The notes under the pieces: generated by a model
Databases searched by the model: none
Told to the model about the DNA's origin: nothing
The model's input: the letters and a program-made list of their open reading frames with translations, nothing else
Position numbers and translations under genes: made by a program
NCBI GenBank assembly: GCA_026770585.1
Contig: MU646488.1
Span: 510,389 to 525,485, forward strand
Source: Baffinella frigidus
Taxonomy: Eukaryota > Cryptophyceae > Cryptomonadales > Baffinellaceae
Length of the DNA stretch: 15,097 nt
Direction: 5' to 3'
In this document: positions 6,529 through 14,195 of the stretch, one piece after another
Layout of the letters: every line of letters starts with the position of its first letter
Numbering within the stretch: position 1 is the first letter of the stretch

Positions 6529-6729
6529 TAGAGCGTTTGCGGTAATTGTTGTCCGTTTTGGACGTACGGTTTTCCGGTTTTACGGTTTTTTAAAATGTTG
6601 TCAAGGTCGTTGAATGTTTTAAATGGACACTTCTCTTGGTACAAATGAATCGGGGGGGGGGGCAAATGAAAACCGGAAAACCGGAAAACCGCACGTCCAA
6701 AACGGACAACAATTACCGCAAACGCTCTA
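6529..6729. mobile_element. TAGAGCG MITE, copy B, 60-bp terminal inverted repeats
   Basis: Arms 6530-6589 and 6669-6728 are reverse complements at 58 of 60 positions, beginning AGAGCGTTTGCGGTAATTG. TA lies at both edges. The ends follow the same pattern as the element at 1440-1629, and TTTGTACCA occurs inside one arm in both. Near-perfect arms suggest this copy is younger than copy A. The centre contains a 12-base G run; no coding capacity. Confidence 0.8.
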
Positions 6730-7254
6730 CCAGAACACCAGCACGGTGCTGATACGAGCTCGTACGAGTCGTACGACGAAAGGGTTTTGGGCGGCAAACC
6801 TTTCAAACGTGTTAACACTTATTGTTTGTGGGGGCCCACAGGCAAGATCTGTGCAGGGGACCTATTGAACACCTATTGACTTTATTCGAAAGTGAAAATG
6901 CACGGCGCAGAAATGAGGCGGGCTTAGACTTCGTTCAGGGTTATCACAAGTCGAAGTCTAAGTCAAGAAACTGCCACTACCCATATTGGGGAAGATTCAC
7001 CAAGTTTTCACCCGCCAAAACCCGGTAGACCGGTCGGCGAGGCAATCCCCTGATCTCTCCCGTGAAGCACCCACGAGGCCTCCACCTACTCCACACACAG
7101 TTGCCCCATGCACTTCCATACAAAGCGGATGGCGGACAGGGCAAAAATATGTGGACCACTCTCCTTGCGGGCCACTGATGCCACGCACGGAGAGCAGAAA
7201 ATCCCCACCACCACCTAGGCCCTCACATTGCGATATGAGAAAGCCCTTCTGTGT
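6730..7254. other. No gene; palindromes and one hairpin
   Basis: 6751-6780 holds TACGAGCTCGTACGAGTCGT, of the TACGA family. An 11-bp stem CTTAGACTTCG/CGAAGTCTAAG lies at 6923-6933 and 6952-6962. Open frames of up to about 190 codons start near 6986 but are rich in P, R and S with no domain, and continue into the inverted repeat at 7255. Confidence 0.35.
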
Positions 7255-7315
7255 AGCCTCGGTCGGACAGGTGATGAGTCTCCCACTGAGGCTCATCACC
7301 TGTCCGACCGAGGCT
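7255..7315. repeat. Inverted pair of the GAGCCTCGGTCGG repeat
   Basis: Arms 7255-7278 and 7292-7315 are a perfect 24-bp inverted repeat (AGCCTCGGTCGGACAGGTGA start) around 13 bases. Each arm matches the single copies at 5039-5075 and 14778-14815, so two copies stand tail to tail here. Confidence 0.65.
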
Positions 7316-7711
7316 CACACTTCGATGGTGTCTACCCCCCCCAAGGTCCCCTGCTTGGTCTCAGTCGCTCCTGGCAGCAGGACACCGAGACCGCGCTCAT
7401 CATGCTACAGGACGACCCTGGGTATCCTCCTCGTAAGTTGCCGACTCATGTCCCTACCGTGCGGTATCAGGACAGCATCTTACAGGGTTGTGAGGTGCGG
7501 TTGCCGCGAAAGGCCCCATACCACCCCCCCCTACCTCCCTCGCGAGTCGTCTCCTCGCTAGCTCGTCTCTCGCACCTCCACTTGGTAGCCTTGAGTCAAA
7601 GAATAGCACCTGCCCAAGGGGGAGGTTTTAGCCAAGACACTGGACCACCAGCTCAGGCGAGCGGGTGTGCAAGATACAGTTCGCAGAAGGGTACAAGCTG
7701 TCGTTCAAACC
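7316..7711 (+). other. Unassigned long open stretch
   Basis: A frame stays open from about 7228 to 8022 (264 codons). It crosses the inverted repeat at its start and a tandem repeat near its end, and shows no domain I recognise. The segment between, around 7370-7480, reads less like low complexity (for example QQDTETALIMLQDDPGYPP), so a decayed or unusual exon cannot be excluded. Confidence 0.2.
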
Positions 7712-7829
7712 AATGCAAGACATGCAGTGTGTTTCAAATATTCGGTTGCCAAGGTCGCATTCACGCTGTTGTTCAAAAAAAAAACAGTGCAATACATGCA
7801 ATGTGTTTCAAGAATTCGGTTGCAAAGGT
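7712..7829 (+). repeat. 44-bp direct repeat encoding a QCxTCxVFQxFGCxG motif
   Basis: Positions 7712-7755 and 7786-7829 match at 38 of 44 bases, with an A-run between them. Translated, each copy gives QC-x-TC-x-VFQ-x-FGC-x-G, but the copies lie in different reading frames. Either two exons or cassettes of a Cys-containing repeat, with a frame change at the A-run, or a non-coding duplication. Confidence 0.45.
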
Positions 7830-8191
7830 TCAAGTGATTCTCTTCCCCTCAAACTCACAGCCAACCTCCCAACCCCTAATGCCGAGTGTCTCAGCAGCCC
7901 AGAGCGAGAGACAAGACCAAGATCTCCTGCCGCATCACGAACTCTCGCCTTCTTCATCAACTTCCCCTCTCTCCCCTTCCAACCCAATTGACAAATTTTC
8001 TTTGCTTCCCCCACATGTTTGAGGTTTACATTCCAACCCAATATCCTGCACGCACCTCATCAGCGACAGCGGTGGTGACTTCCTCGAGGAATTCTGCAAG
8101 AGGGGCGCCGTAATCCCCACGCACCGAGGCGTGGGAGAGAGGGAGGGAGGAAGGGAGGGAGAGAGAGGGAGGGGGAGAGGACCGCTAGCTC
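7830..8191. other. 3' flank of the PC-esterase gene; purine-rich tract
   Basis: No gene is seen. 8133-8180 is an almost pure G/A tract on this strand, so pyrimidine-rich on the strand of the esterase transcript just after its stop codon. On that strand TGTAA lies at 8026-8030, about 160 bases past the stop. TGTAA is the usual polyadenylation signal in chlorophyte algae; assigning it here is inference. Confidence 0.35.
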
Positions 8192-9376
8192 TCAGAGGCC
8201 ATGGTGCAGCATGAGATGAAGCAGAGTGCGGGGCACGAGGTGGTCGAGGGGCCCGGGCAGGCACGAGTGGACACAGTCTCCCGGGACGTCGCCGCGGCTG
8301 CCGGGGTGCGCGTCTGCGCGGAGCGCGAGCGGTGACACGTCGAGGAGGAACAGGTTTTCTCGGGAGGCTGCCGGGTGGGCAAAGCGCGCGCGCGCCGCGT
8401 CGTCGAATGCCGGGAAGAGTGGCCAGTTGTAGCGGGTTTGGGGTTTGGGATGCTGGCGGGCCCAGAAGGCCTTCCCTGGAGCTTCCTCGAGGGGCGATGG
8501 CGCACACCCCGCGCCCGGCTGTGTTTGCCAGACCAGCTTCACCTCGGGAAAGAGTTCGCGGTGCTCGTCGACAACTTGAGCCAGGAGCAACTCAAAGTCC
8601 TTCAATAACGTCACGTGCGGCCCTGCTGACGTCACGACGATATCCGGCCTTGTAGAGGCTCCGGGCGCCTTCGAGTGGCTCATGTTCGCCAACTCCACCC
8701 ACCTCCGCCCGAAGTTTGACACCCCCAACGCGCGTCCGATGAGTGTGCTGGAGAGGCCAACGCTCAGCTGCTCCTGGCACCCTCCTCCTCCTCCCCCCCC
8801 TGATCCTCCCCGCATTTCCCAGTGAACGGCGTTGATGACAGCGACGCCCACCTGAATCATGGTGGAGTCCCCGATGAACATAAGCGAACGCTTCCCCAGC
8901 AAGGAACAGAATGCAGCGGCGTCCCATTGGGCCAGCGTGCATTTCGCCGGCTCCCAGGCGTACTCGTCCACCCAATTCTTGCATTTGCAACCGTTCCCGC
9001 CGAGTTGCAGAAGGAAGTCACTTTGCCCATGCATCACCGGACGCTCCCCATATGGGGAGCGTGCCCCCCAGTTTTTGAAATCCCGACTGTCCCCATCGCT
9101 CGGGCCGCAGGCGGGCGCCACACCATCGGGCGTGGAATACTGGCAGCACGGTGCCGCCTCCTTCTCGCCTGCAGCCCTGGCCACCCAGCTGCCGTTGTTG
9201 TGCTCTCCGGCCCCGCATGGTCCAACGTTGCGTTGGTGCCTCCATTCCGCCAGCGAAGCCGCCCGCACAATGAAGAGCCATCCTGACATCCAGATCAGGA
9301 GGACGAGGCCCGCCCCGCAACCGGGGCTCATTCCATTGATGTGTAAAGTTGATTTGCCTTGTTTTCTCTTCGCCAA
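8192..9376 (-). CDS. PC-esterase / TBL-like O-acyltransferase, membrane-anchored
   Basis: A complete single-exon frame of 394 residues. Residues about 21-38 are a hydrophobic segment after a basic N-terminus, fitting a type II signal anchor facing the secretory lumen. The region 54-170 resembles the TBL domain: a Cys-containing GSWV, then YAWEPAKC, then KRSLMFIGDST with GDS at 169-171. The C-terminus has DCVHSCLPGPLD, giving Asp367 and His370 of the DxxH motif. GDS plus DxxH define the PC-esterase (SGNH/GDSL-like) family of plant TBL and fungal Cas1p proteins, which handle O-acetyl groups on polysaccharides or glycans. The substrate here is unknown. Sequons NGS (61) and NMS (231) are present. 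A run of seven Gly (193-199) lies in a GGA-type microsatellite. A second Met at residue 16, just before the hydrophobic segment, could also be the start. The stop follows the DxxH motif by the usual short distance, so the protein looks full length. Confidence 0.85.
   Translation of the reverse strand: MAKRKQGKSTLHINGMSPGCGAGLVLLIWMSGWLFIVRAASLAEWRHQRNVGPCGAGEHNNGSWVARAAGEKEAAPCCQYSTPDGVAPACGPSDGDSRDFKNWGARSPYGERPVMHGQSDFLLQLGGNGCKCKNWVDEYAWEPAKCTLAQWDAAAFCSLLGKRSLMFIGDSTMIQVGVAVINAVHWEMRGGSGGGGGGGCQEQLSVGLSSTLIGRALGVSNFGRRWVELANMSHSKAPGASTRPDIVVTSAGPHVTLLKDFELLLAQVVDEHRELFPEVKLVWQTQPGAGCAPSPLEEAPGKAFWARQHPKPQTRYNWPLFPAFDDAARARFAHPAASRENLFLLDVSPLALRADAHPGSRGDVPGDCVHSCLPGPLDHLVPRTLLHLMLHHGL
9041..9062. 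other. 22-bp perfect palindrome inside the esterase gene
   Basis: CGCTCCCCATATGGGGAGCG with one more complementary base on each side is a perfect palindrome, read in frame as part of ARSPYGERP (residues about 105-113). It falls in the linker between the N-terminal Cys region and the YAWEPAKC motif, where an insertion could be tolerated. Confidence 0.6.
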
Positions 9377-9826
9377 AAGTCAATAAGCAAGACCTCGAGC
9401 CCTGGGGCCTTTTCTGGGGCTGCTCTCCCCATTCTGATGAGCACGTATCCTTGGTGACCGGCATTCACGAACTTTTAAAATATTGTACGCGCGCCCGTTG
9501 TGAATTTCGAATGTTCTGGAAGCATCCAGAGGAAACGAAATCACTCGTAACAGGGTCGCCGTTGAAACTAAACTTTCGTTTCACCACGTCACGTGACCAT
9601 TATTACTCGTTCCCCGGTTACAATGGTCTATTTCTGGCCTGGAGGCCAGAAATAGATTTTTTCCTGTCGTTAAAAATTGTTGTAGAGTGATTGTGTGTGT
9701 GGTTTTCGGGATGTGTCCATTTATGATTGCACGGATGTTCGCCTTCTAGTCCTTGTTGGTCGTGACCATTTGGTTTTTTTCACCGGGGGTTGTGGGGCGC
9801 CCCCAAAAACCCCAAGCAGGGGAGCG
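9377..9826. promoter_or_regulatory. Shared upstream region of a divergent gene pair
   Basis: This 450-bp interval separates the esterase start (minus strand) from the trypsin-like start (plus strand), so it should hold both promoters. Visible elements are a 10-bp palindrome GTCACGTGAC with a CACGTG core (9588-9597), an AT-rich TTTTAAAATATT block near 9475-9486, and a perfect 14-bp stem with a 2-nt loop (9627-9640 and 9643-9656) followed by a T run. The stem looks like a bacterial terminator, but in a eukaryotic intergenic region it is more likely a short foldback. ACGTGACC followed by ATTATTACTCG resembles the end motif repeated at 12.4-14.1 kb, so part of this region may come from a mobile element. 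Confidence 0.4.
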
Positions 9827-10532
9827 ATGCCGCCGTCATGGTGCGCGGCACTTCTCGCAGCCGCCGTCATCGCCAGCTGTGCTGCTGCTTCCACTCCGTG
9901 TAAACAGGTGCGAGCAACTGCCCGACTTGGACGGAAATCCCGGACGGGGGATCCCGTCTACAGAGAACTCGCCCCCGGCCCCCGTTGTCTCCTTCCATGT
10001 GCGCCACCCACGCTGAAGGCATTCGACCTCCCGGGCAGATTTACGACTCGGTCAGCGGCAACTTCGCAATATCCTCCCCGCCAGAAGGGGGCGAGTGCAC
10101 GGCGTTGGTCCTCCCGCGGTGGCACTACCCTCCCGCCCCCTCCACGGCAGTGCTCGAGGCGCCGCAGTTTGACGTCGTCGACATCCTCGACAAAAACGAA
10201 CGCGTCGTTTGCGCAGGCTCTTTGGTCGCTGCAGACTGGGTGCTTACTGCTGGGGCTTGCGCCGAGGCGGCTGTGGATGTGCAGTGGGGCCCGCAGCGCA
10301 TGGGGTTTGGCCCCCTCCCCCCTCCCCCTCCTTGCCTTCTCGTCATCACCCACTGACAGACACACGAGGCACCCGTAACGCGGGGGCTCGTGTCTCGGCG
10401 TCAGGGTGCGTGAGCGCGTCGCGGATCCGCGCGGGGGCGCCGAGGCGGTAGCCCTCCTCCGGTTGGAGCACGCGGTGTGCTTGAAGAGCGTGGCCGTTCG
10501 GATGGACGATGACGCCTCCACCATCGCCGCAG
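9827..10532 (+). CDS. Secreted trypsin-like serine-protease homologue, probably inactive (5' part)
   Basis: Exon 1 (9827-9907, 27 codons) encodes a signal peptide, MPPSWCAALLAAAVIASCAA, and ends at CAG|GTGCGA. An intron to 10038 (ending GGGCAG) joins in frame to exon 2 (10039-10304); an acceptor at 9963 also keeps the frame. Exon 2 carries CAGSLVAADWVLTAGAC, matching the S1 block CGGSL-VLTAAHC with the catalytic His replaced by Ala (residue 100 in this model). A 100-nt GT-AG intron (10305-10404) leads to exon 3, with GGAEAVALLRLEHAV matching the DIALLRLE block but Ala instead of the catalytic Asp (residue 130). Two of three catalytic residues are thus missing, as in serine-protease homologues. 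Exon 3 may end at CAG|GTCCCA (10532) or CAG|GTGGCA (10620). The GDSGG block is not found. A stretch at 10821-10904 (GSGKSCYGLLVACG) might be a diverged Ser region, weakly. Intron choices are by eye. Confidence 0.55.
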
Positions 10533-12132
10533 GTCCCATTCTCCCTAGCTCTGCCTCACGCGGGGCTTCACTCCAAACGTTGACGGATTCGCACCCAAAC
10601 CCGGGGGGATTGACCTACAGGTGGCAAACCCGTTGGGCAAGTGAGGACAAGTTGCACCCTGAGCATTCCAACTGCAACCCGTTGCAGCTTCTTAACCGGA
10701 TCGGGTACTGTAGTAAATTTCAGCTACCCCGGACATATCTGTCCGTATCTCCCGTCAGCAATTCCGAGGTCCCTAGAGACTCCTACCGTAGGGTCCTACG
10801 AATCCCCCCCCTCAAAAAAAATCGTTGCCGGATTCTTGCAAGGATCCGGTAAAAGCTGCTACGGGTTGCTGGTGGCCTGCGGACACGCCCACATCGCAGT
10901 ATGGTAAGGCCGCCTGGCACGGCTCCACCACCCCGCAGAGGGGGAGCAAACCCTCTTTTGCAGCCCCCTGATTCGTACCAGAGGTCGCCGGATTCCGGCG
11001 ACCTCCCGTAGAAATCAAGGGGATTGAAAGAGGCGATTTGCTCGTGTTCTGAGGGCTGGTGACTCCACGCCAGAGCCCAGGAGGGGGCTGAATTTTTAAG
11101 AACCTTACAGGATATGACTTTGCCTTTTGAAGACCACTGGACTTTTGGAAGCCCTTTCAAGAATCTGGCGTGGCTGGCAGGGGGGTGCCGGGCGCTACTC
11201 GTTGAGATGGTCGAGACGTCTTCTGCGCTGGGCTCCGCCTCTCCTACCTCCCGCTGGAACCAAACCATGAGGTCCTTCCTGGGTTTGAAGAGGGCATGAT
11301 GCGGAATCCACTTTAGACGTGATGGTTGGCAATCAAAAGTTGCCGTAGGGGAAGAATCGCGTGAAAACGCGCGATTTCTCCAAAAGTTGACTCGAGCCTC
11401 CAGTAGAGTTGGCTTTGCGATTGACCCCCTTCCCATCTAGCGTAGCCAGAACCGTCGAGAAAAGTAAAACCATGCCAGGGGGTCAAAGGTTCGGGGAACC
11501 TTTGGTATTTGCTTCCCGATGGAACGAACGCATGAGGTCCTTCCCCAAAACAAGACCCCCCGCGACCTACCAACCACTGCTGGAAACCGTGGTCCCGTAT
11601 TTCGCCCAAGTCGTTTCGCCTTGAGGAACCGCGCCCGAAGGCCCGAAGGCGGAAAGATTCTATCTTCCAACCGACATTCTCAAACCACCGAAATGAGACG
11701 TTTTGGTACGTATGATATCGCAACGGTTCGAAAATACTGTGTCATCTTACGGGTAGGGGGTGCTTGTCATCAACCAATGCCTAAGATAGCATGAAAGTTT
11801 CGATGGACGCAAACCCCTTGAGATCCTTTTGAATCCGGGCGTGGTTCGCCTCGAGGAATTGGAGCCACTCGGCGTGAGAATCTCACTCCTGGTTGACCGA
11901 AATACGGGCCCACGGTTTTCAGTAGCAGCGCTCTACCGGGTACACACGGACTGCACGAGCCTCACCCATAACCTGCACGACCCTGGCCTATCCCTCACGA
12001 GGCTATCTACATAGAGAACTGAATAGGACGGACCGAATTGGAGCCATTTTCATTTTCGTGGTACAAATTAGGGAATCTGGTTTGCATCGCCAGGCGGTTG
12101 GCACGTCTGAAGAACGCCGCCCCGAAGACGAT
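10533..12132. other. No recognised gene; short hairpins and diverged repeats
   Basis: Downstream exons of the trypsin-like gene could lie in the first part but I cannot place them. Hairpins are seen at 10981-11005 (12-bp arms, GAGGTCGCCGGA) and 11351-11379. Two 30-bp segments, 11250-11279 and 11515-11544, match at 26 of 30 bases (TGGAACSAAC..CATGAGGTCCTTCC). A 25-bp segment at 11580-11604 reappears inverted at 11899-11923 with two or three changes. Minus-strand frames of 217 and 136 codons are open but show no domain. This looks like old, diverged repeat sequence. Confidence 0.3.
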
Positions 12133-12213
12133 GTCCGATTTCAATTATCTCGACGATAATCCTGAGATGTTTCAGATATCTCAGGATTATCGTCTCGTTT
12201 TTTCAAATCGGAC
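12133..12213. other. Imperfect 36-bp hairpin, family copy B
   Basis: Arms 12133-12168 and 12178-12213 pair with a few mismatches and share the sequence CGATTTCAATTATCTCGACG with copy A (5691-5767). Outer flanks match copy A when one is inverted (CGAAGRCGA on one side, GTGCGARG on the other). The loop keeps TTTCAG. Two positions differ from copy A on both arms with pairing kept. A 137-codon open frame crosses it, but the palindrome argues against a protein. Confidence 0.65.
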
Positions 12214-12465
12214 CTCGCACGGTTCCGTAATCCTTTCAGATGTGTTTGCTCCAGGGGGGCCATCAAAATCCGTGCAGGGGTCGAACGGCTCCAATTCCAG
12301 ACCGATCTTCGGTTTAAAACGTTTTAATAGCCTCAATCCTGAGGAAATGGCTCCACCAACCGCCTCAGGATCCTGCAAGGTCAATCCGTCCCATCCAGAT
12401 CCCCTTGCTATCTATGCGAACAGAATAAATGTCGATTGTAAATGCGTGTAGTAATTTTCATTTCT

Positions 12466-12508
12466 TTGGTCACGTCACCGCACGCTCAGCGTGCGGTTAC
12501 GTGACCAA
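12466..12508. other. 21-bp stem with CACGT
   Basis: Arms 12466-12486 and 12488-12508 pair at 20 of 21 positions around a single base (TTGGTCACGTCACCGCACGC in the left arm). It overlaps the left end motif of the GTGTAGTAA family. Confidence 0.6.
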
Positions 12509-12629
12509 TTGCTGACTTTTGGGGTGTCTCCCGGGCAAAAATCCAATAATTGACTTATGAATTTGTCCGCATGGATAGCCTCGTGTGACCAAGGCCCTTA
12601 CTCCTAGCAATGGAGCTTTACGTTACATC

Positions 12630-12760
12630 TCGGAACATACCAGAATCTGTCCACATAAAAAGGCGTAAGATAGCATCACCGTATGCTTAAAATAGCGTAT
12701 ACACCCTTATCTTGGGCGTCGGAAGCCTAAGATAGCGGGACAGATTCTGGCTGGTTCCGA
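12630..12760. mobile_element. 131-bp element with 23-bp inverted ends
   Basis: 12630-12652 and 12738-12760 are reverse complements at 20 of 23 positions (TCGGAAC....CCAGAATCTGTCC). The interior carries several TAAGATAGC or AAAATAGC motifs, also seen near 1.17 kb and 11.78 kb. No target duplication is evident. Likely a small MITE or foldback. Confidence 0.5.
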
Positions 12761-12810
12761 AATTAGAGGGCAGCCCAGGCGCAGCTCTCCGCTAGGACCA
12801 CTACATGACG

Positions 12811-13048
12811 TGGTCGTGTCCGCTGACGCGTCCCTTGATGATATGGTCGTGTCCACAGATGCCTGGCTCTGTCCCACTTGACTTGGGCTCCCCATAAATT
12901 CGCCCCCCCCCCCCTTTTACATTTTGAACCCCCCCCCCTGAAATTTACCCGTAAAATTTCGGGGGGGGGCGAATTTATGGGGAGCCCAAATCCAAGTGGG
13001 AGAGAGCTAAGATGCGTCCCTTGATGATGTGGTCGTGTCCGCAGATGC
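12811..13048 (+). repeat. 33-bp minisatellite, interrupted by an insertion
   Basis: The unit runs TGGTCGTGTCC-RCWGAYGCG-TCCCTTGATGATR. Unit 1 is 12811-12843. Unit 2 begins at 12844, is interrupted after 12862 and resumes at 13016-13029. Unit 3 begins at 13030 and fades after about 19 bases. 33 bases equals 11 codons, but no convincing protein is read through. Confidence 0.65.
12863..13009. mobile_element. 147-bp foldback inserted in the minisatellite, 6-bp duplication
   Basis: The arms (about 12865-12913 and 12961-13009) are reverse complements over 40 or more bases with one indel, sharing GGGCTCCCCATAAATTCGCC and C/G runs. AGATGC flanks both sides (12857-12862 and 13010-13015). Removing the 147 bp plus one AGATGC restores an exact 33-bp unit of the surrounding minisatellite, direct support for insertion with a 6-bp duplication. 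The centre contains a further small inverted repeat (GAAATTTAC..GTAAAATTTC). Confidence 0.8.
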
Positions 13049-13288
13049 GTGCCGTTCGACAACCGCACCACGGACGTGCAGACGTGGATGGCGGACATGA
13101 TGGTATTATTATTTATTTTTCCCGCCTGTATTATTCTTTGTTTTTCCGGTATTATTATTTGTTTTTCCCGCCGCCCTTTGTAGGTCTAAACCAGGGGTGC
13201 CCTTTTATAGGGCTAAACGAGGGGTGGTGGTGGCACCGACCACGAGAGAGCCCCACAGCAGTTGAACAATCTCAAAGGAAAACGGTTT

Positions 13289-13583
13289 CAATTTAAAACT
13301 TTTGGATTCAGTGAAAATTACTACTCGAATGCTTTAATATTACTAGTAAAACTCATTATGTGTAGTAAATTTCATGGCCAGAAACTTTTAGATTAAAACC
13401 GTTTTCCCATGAAATCTCATCCGACCAGACATTTAATCTATATAAACTTGCATTCAATCAAAATTACTACACATTTGCTTGAATATTACTAACAAAGATC
13501 GTTCTGGCAGTGATTTTCATTGAACCAAGTTTATAAATTCAAAGTGTTTCCATATGAAATGTGATCCGACCAGGCATTTAATT
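13289..13583 (+). repeat. Two diverged tandem repeats of about 146 bp
   Basis: Landmarks recur at an offset of 145-147 bases: AAATTACTAC at 13315 and 13461, GAATATTAC-like blocks, and TCCGACCAG(A/G)CATTTAAT at about 13420 and 13565. The intervening sequence has diverged. AT-rich, unlike the GC-rich gene island; non-coding. Confidence 0.6.
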
Positions 13584-13903
13584 TGATTGCGCGAGAAAAG
13601 CAATGAAATCGCGGTCCTTCGGGACACGGTTCGGGACGCTACGAGAATCCAATGGCTCCAGTGACGATTGCCAGAAACGAAAGTCATCACGTCGTGACTT
13701 TTCCTCATCACAGACACAAAATGAGTTTGTGTCGATTGTAGGCGTTTCATACGGAGTTGGTCACGCGTCCCCCCGAAAAGCGTGTCGACACGTGACCCAA
13801 CATATGAACATTACTACACACTGCCTCCCTTGTACAAGTTGTACAGCTCCCCGGGTTTTAAAAAGGGTGCTTGGTCCGCCTCGTGTGGTGCAGGACGGCA
13901 ACG

Positions 13904-13984
13904 CTCTCTCCTCCCTCCCCTCTCTCCCTCGCCCTCTCCTCCACCCCTCGCCCCTCTCGCTCTGTCCCCTCTCTCTCTCTCTCT

Positions 13985-14015
<31 letters not shown>

Positions 14016-14016
14016 C
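13904..14016 (+). repeat. CT-rich tract ending in a 23-base C run
   Basis: Over 100 bases of almost only C and T, including a (CT)n run and then about 23 C residues. Open frames over it give P/S/L or R/E/G low-complexity peptides, which I do not treat as genes. Homopolymer length may be affected by assembly error. Confidence 0.8.
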
Positions 14017-14195
14017 ACGAACTCGTCGGAGTTCCCTGCGCAGGCCAACCACTTAGCACCAGGATAAGGGGTTCCGACCTCGCGCCTGGCCAATATGTGG
14101 CTAGTACGTGACCAATCAACGAAAGTTACTACACAAATGCCCACTTTTTAAAGCACTTTGGGTTTAAATAGGCCCCTCTAGCGTTCTCGTGTGGG

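Larger units (their letters stand above)
12446..14134. mobile_element. Possible large element or cluster with GTGTAGTAA...GGTCACGT ends
   Basis: The left motif GTGTAGTAATTTTCATTTCT followed by TTGGTCACGT (12446-12475) and the right motif 14106-14134 are reverse complements at about 25 of 29 positions with one indel. A third end in the right-hand orientation lies at 13790-13819, and shorter parts occur at 306-325, 9591-9609, 13354 and 13461. The interval may be one 1.7-kb non-autonomous element or several overlapping copies. No transposase and no clear target duplication are seen, so this is tentative. Confidence 0.25.

Noticed and set aside
7228-8022. 264-codon plus-strand ORF
   Set aside because: It begins in an inverted repeat, crosses an A-run and a frame-changing tandem repeat, and ends in S/P-rich sequence; not supported as one gene.
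9627-9660. Rho-independent-type terminator (14-bp stem plus T run)
   Set aside because: The window is eukaryotic by introns and telomere repeats, and the stem lies in a divergent upstream region, so a bacterial terminator call is not justified.
10981-11005. PDSGD reading as the missing GDSGG block of the trypsin-like gene
   Set aside because: It comes from a perfect 12-bp hairpin, lacks the Gly before Asp and the GP after it, and runs into a stop within a few codons.
10783-11436. 217-codon minus-strand ORF
   Set aside because: No recognisable domain, mixed composition, overlaps hairpins and the presumed 3' part of the plus-strand gene; treated as chance.
12038-12451. 137-codon plus-strand ORF
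   Set aside because: Its middle is the hairpin copy B, which is non-coding in character at the other locus.
13761-14144. Long ORFs on both strands over the CT tract
   Set aside because: Low-complexity translation of a pyrimidine tract with a 23-base homopolymer; no domain and uncertain run length.
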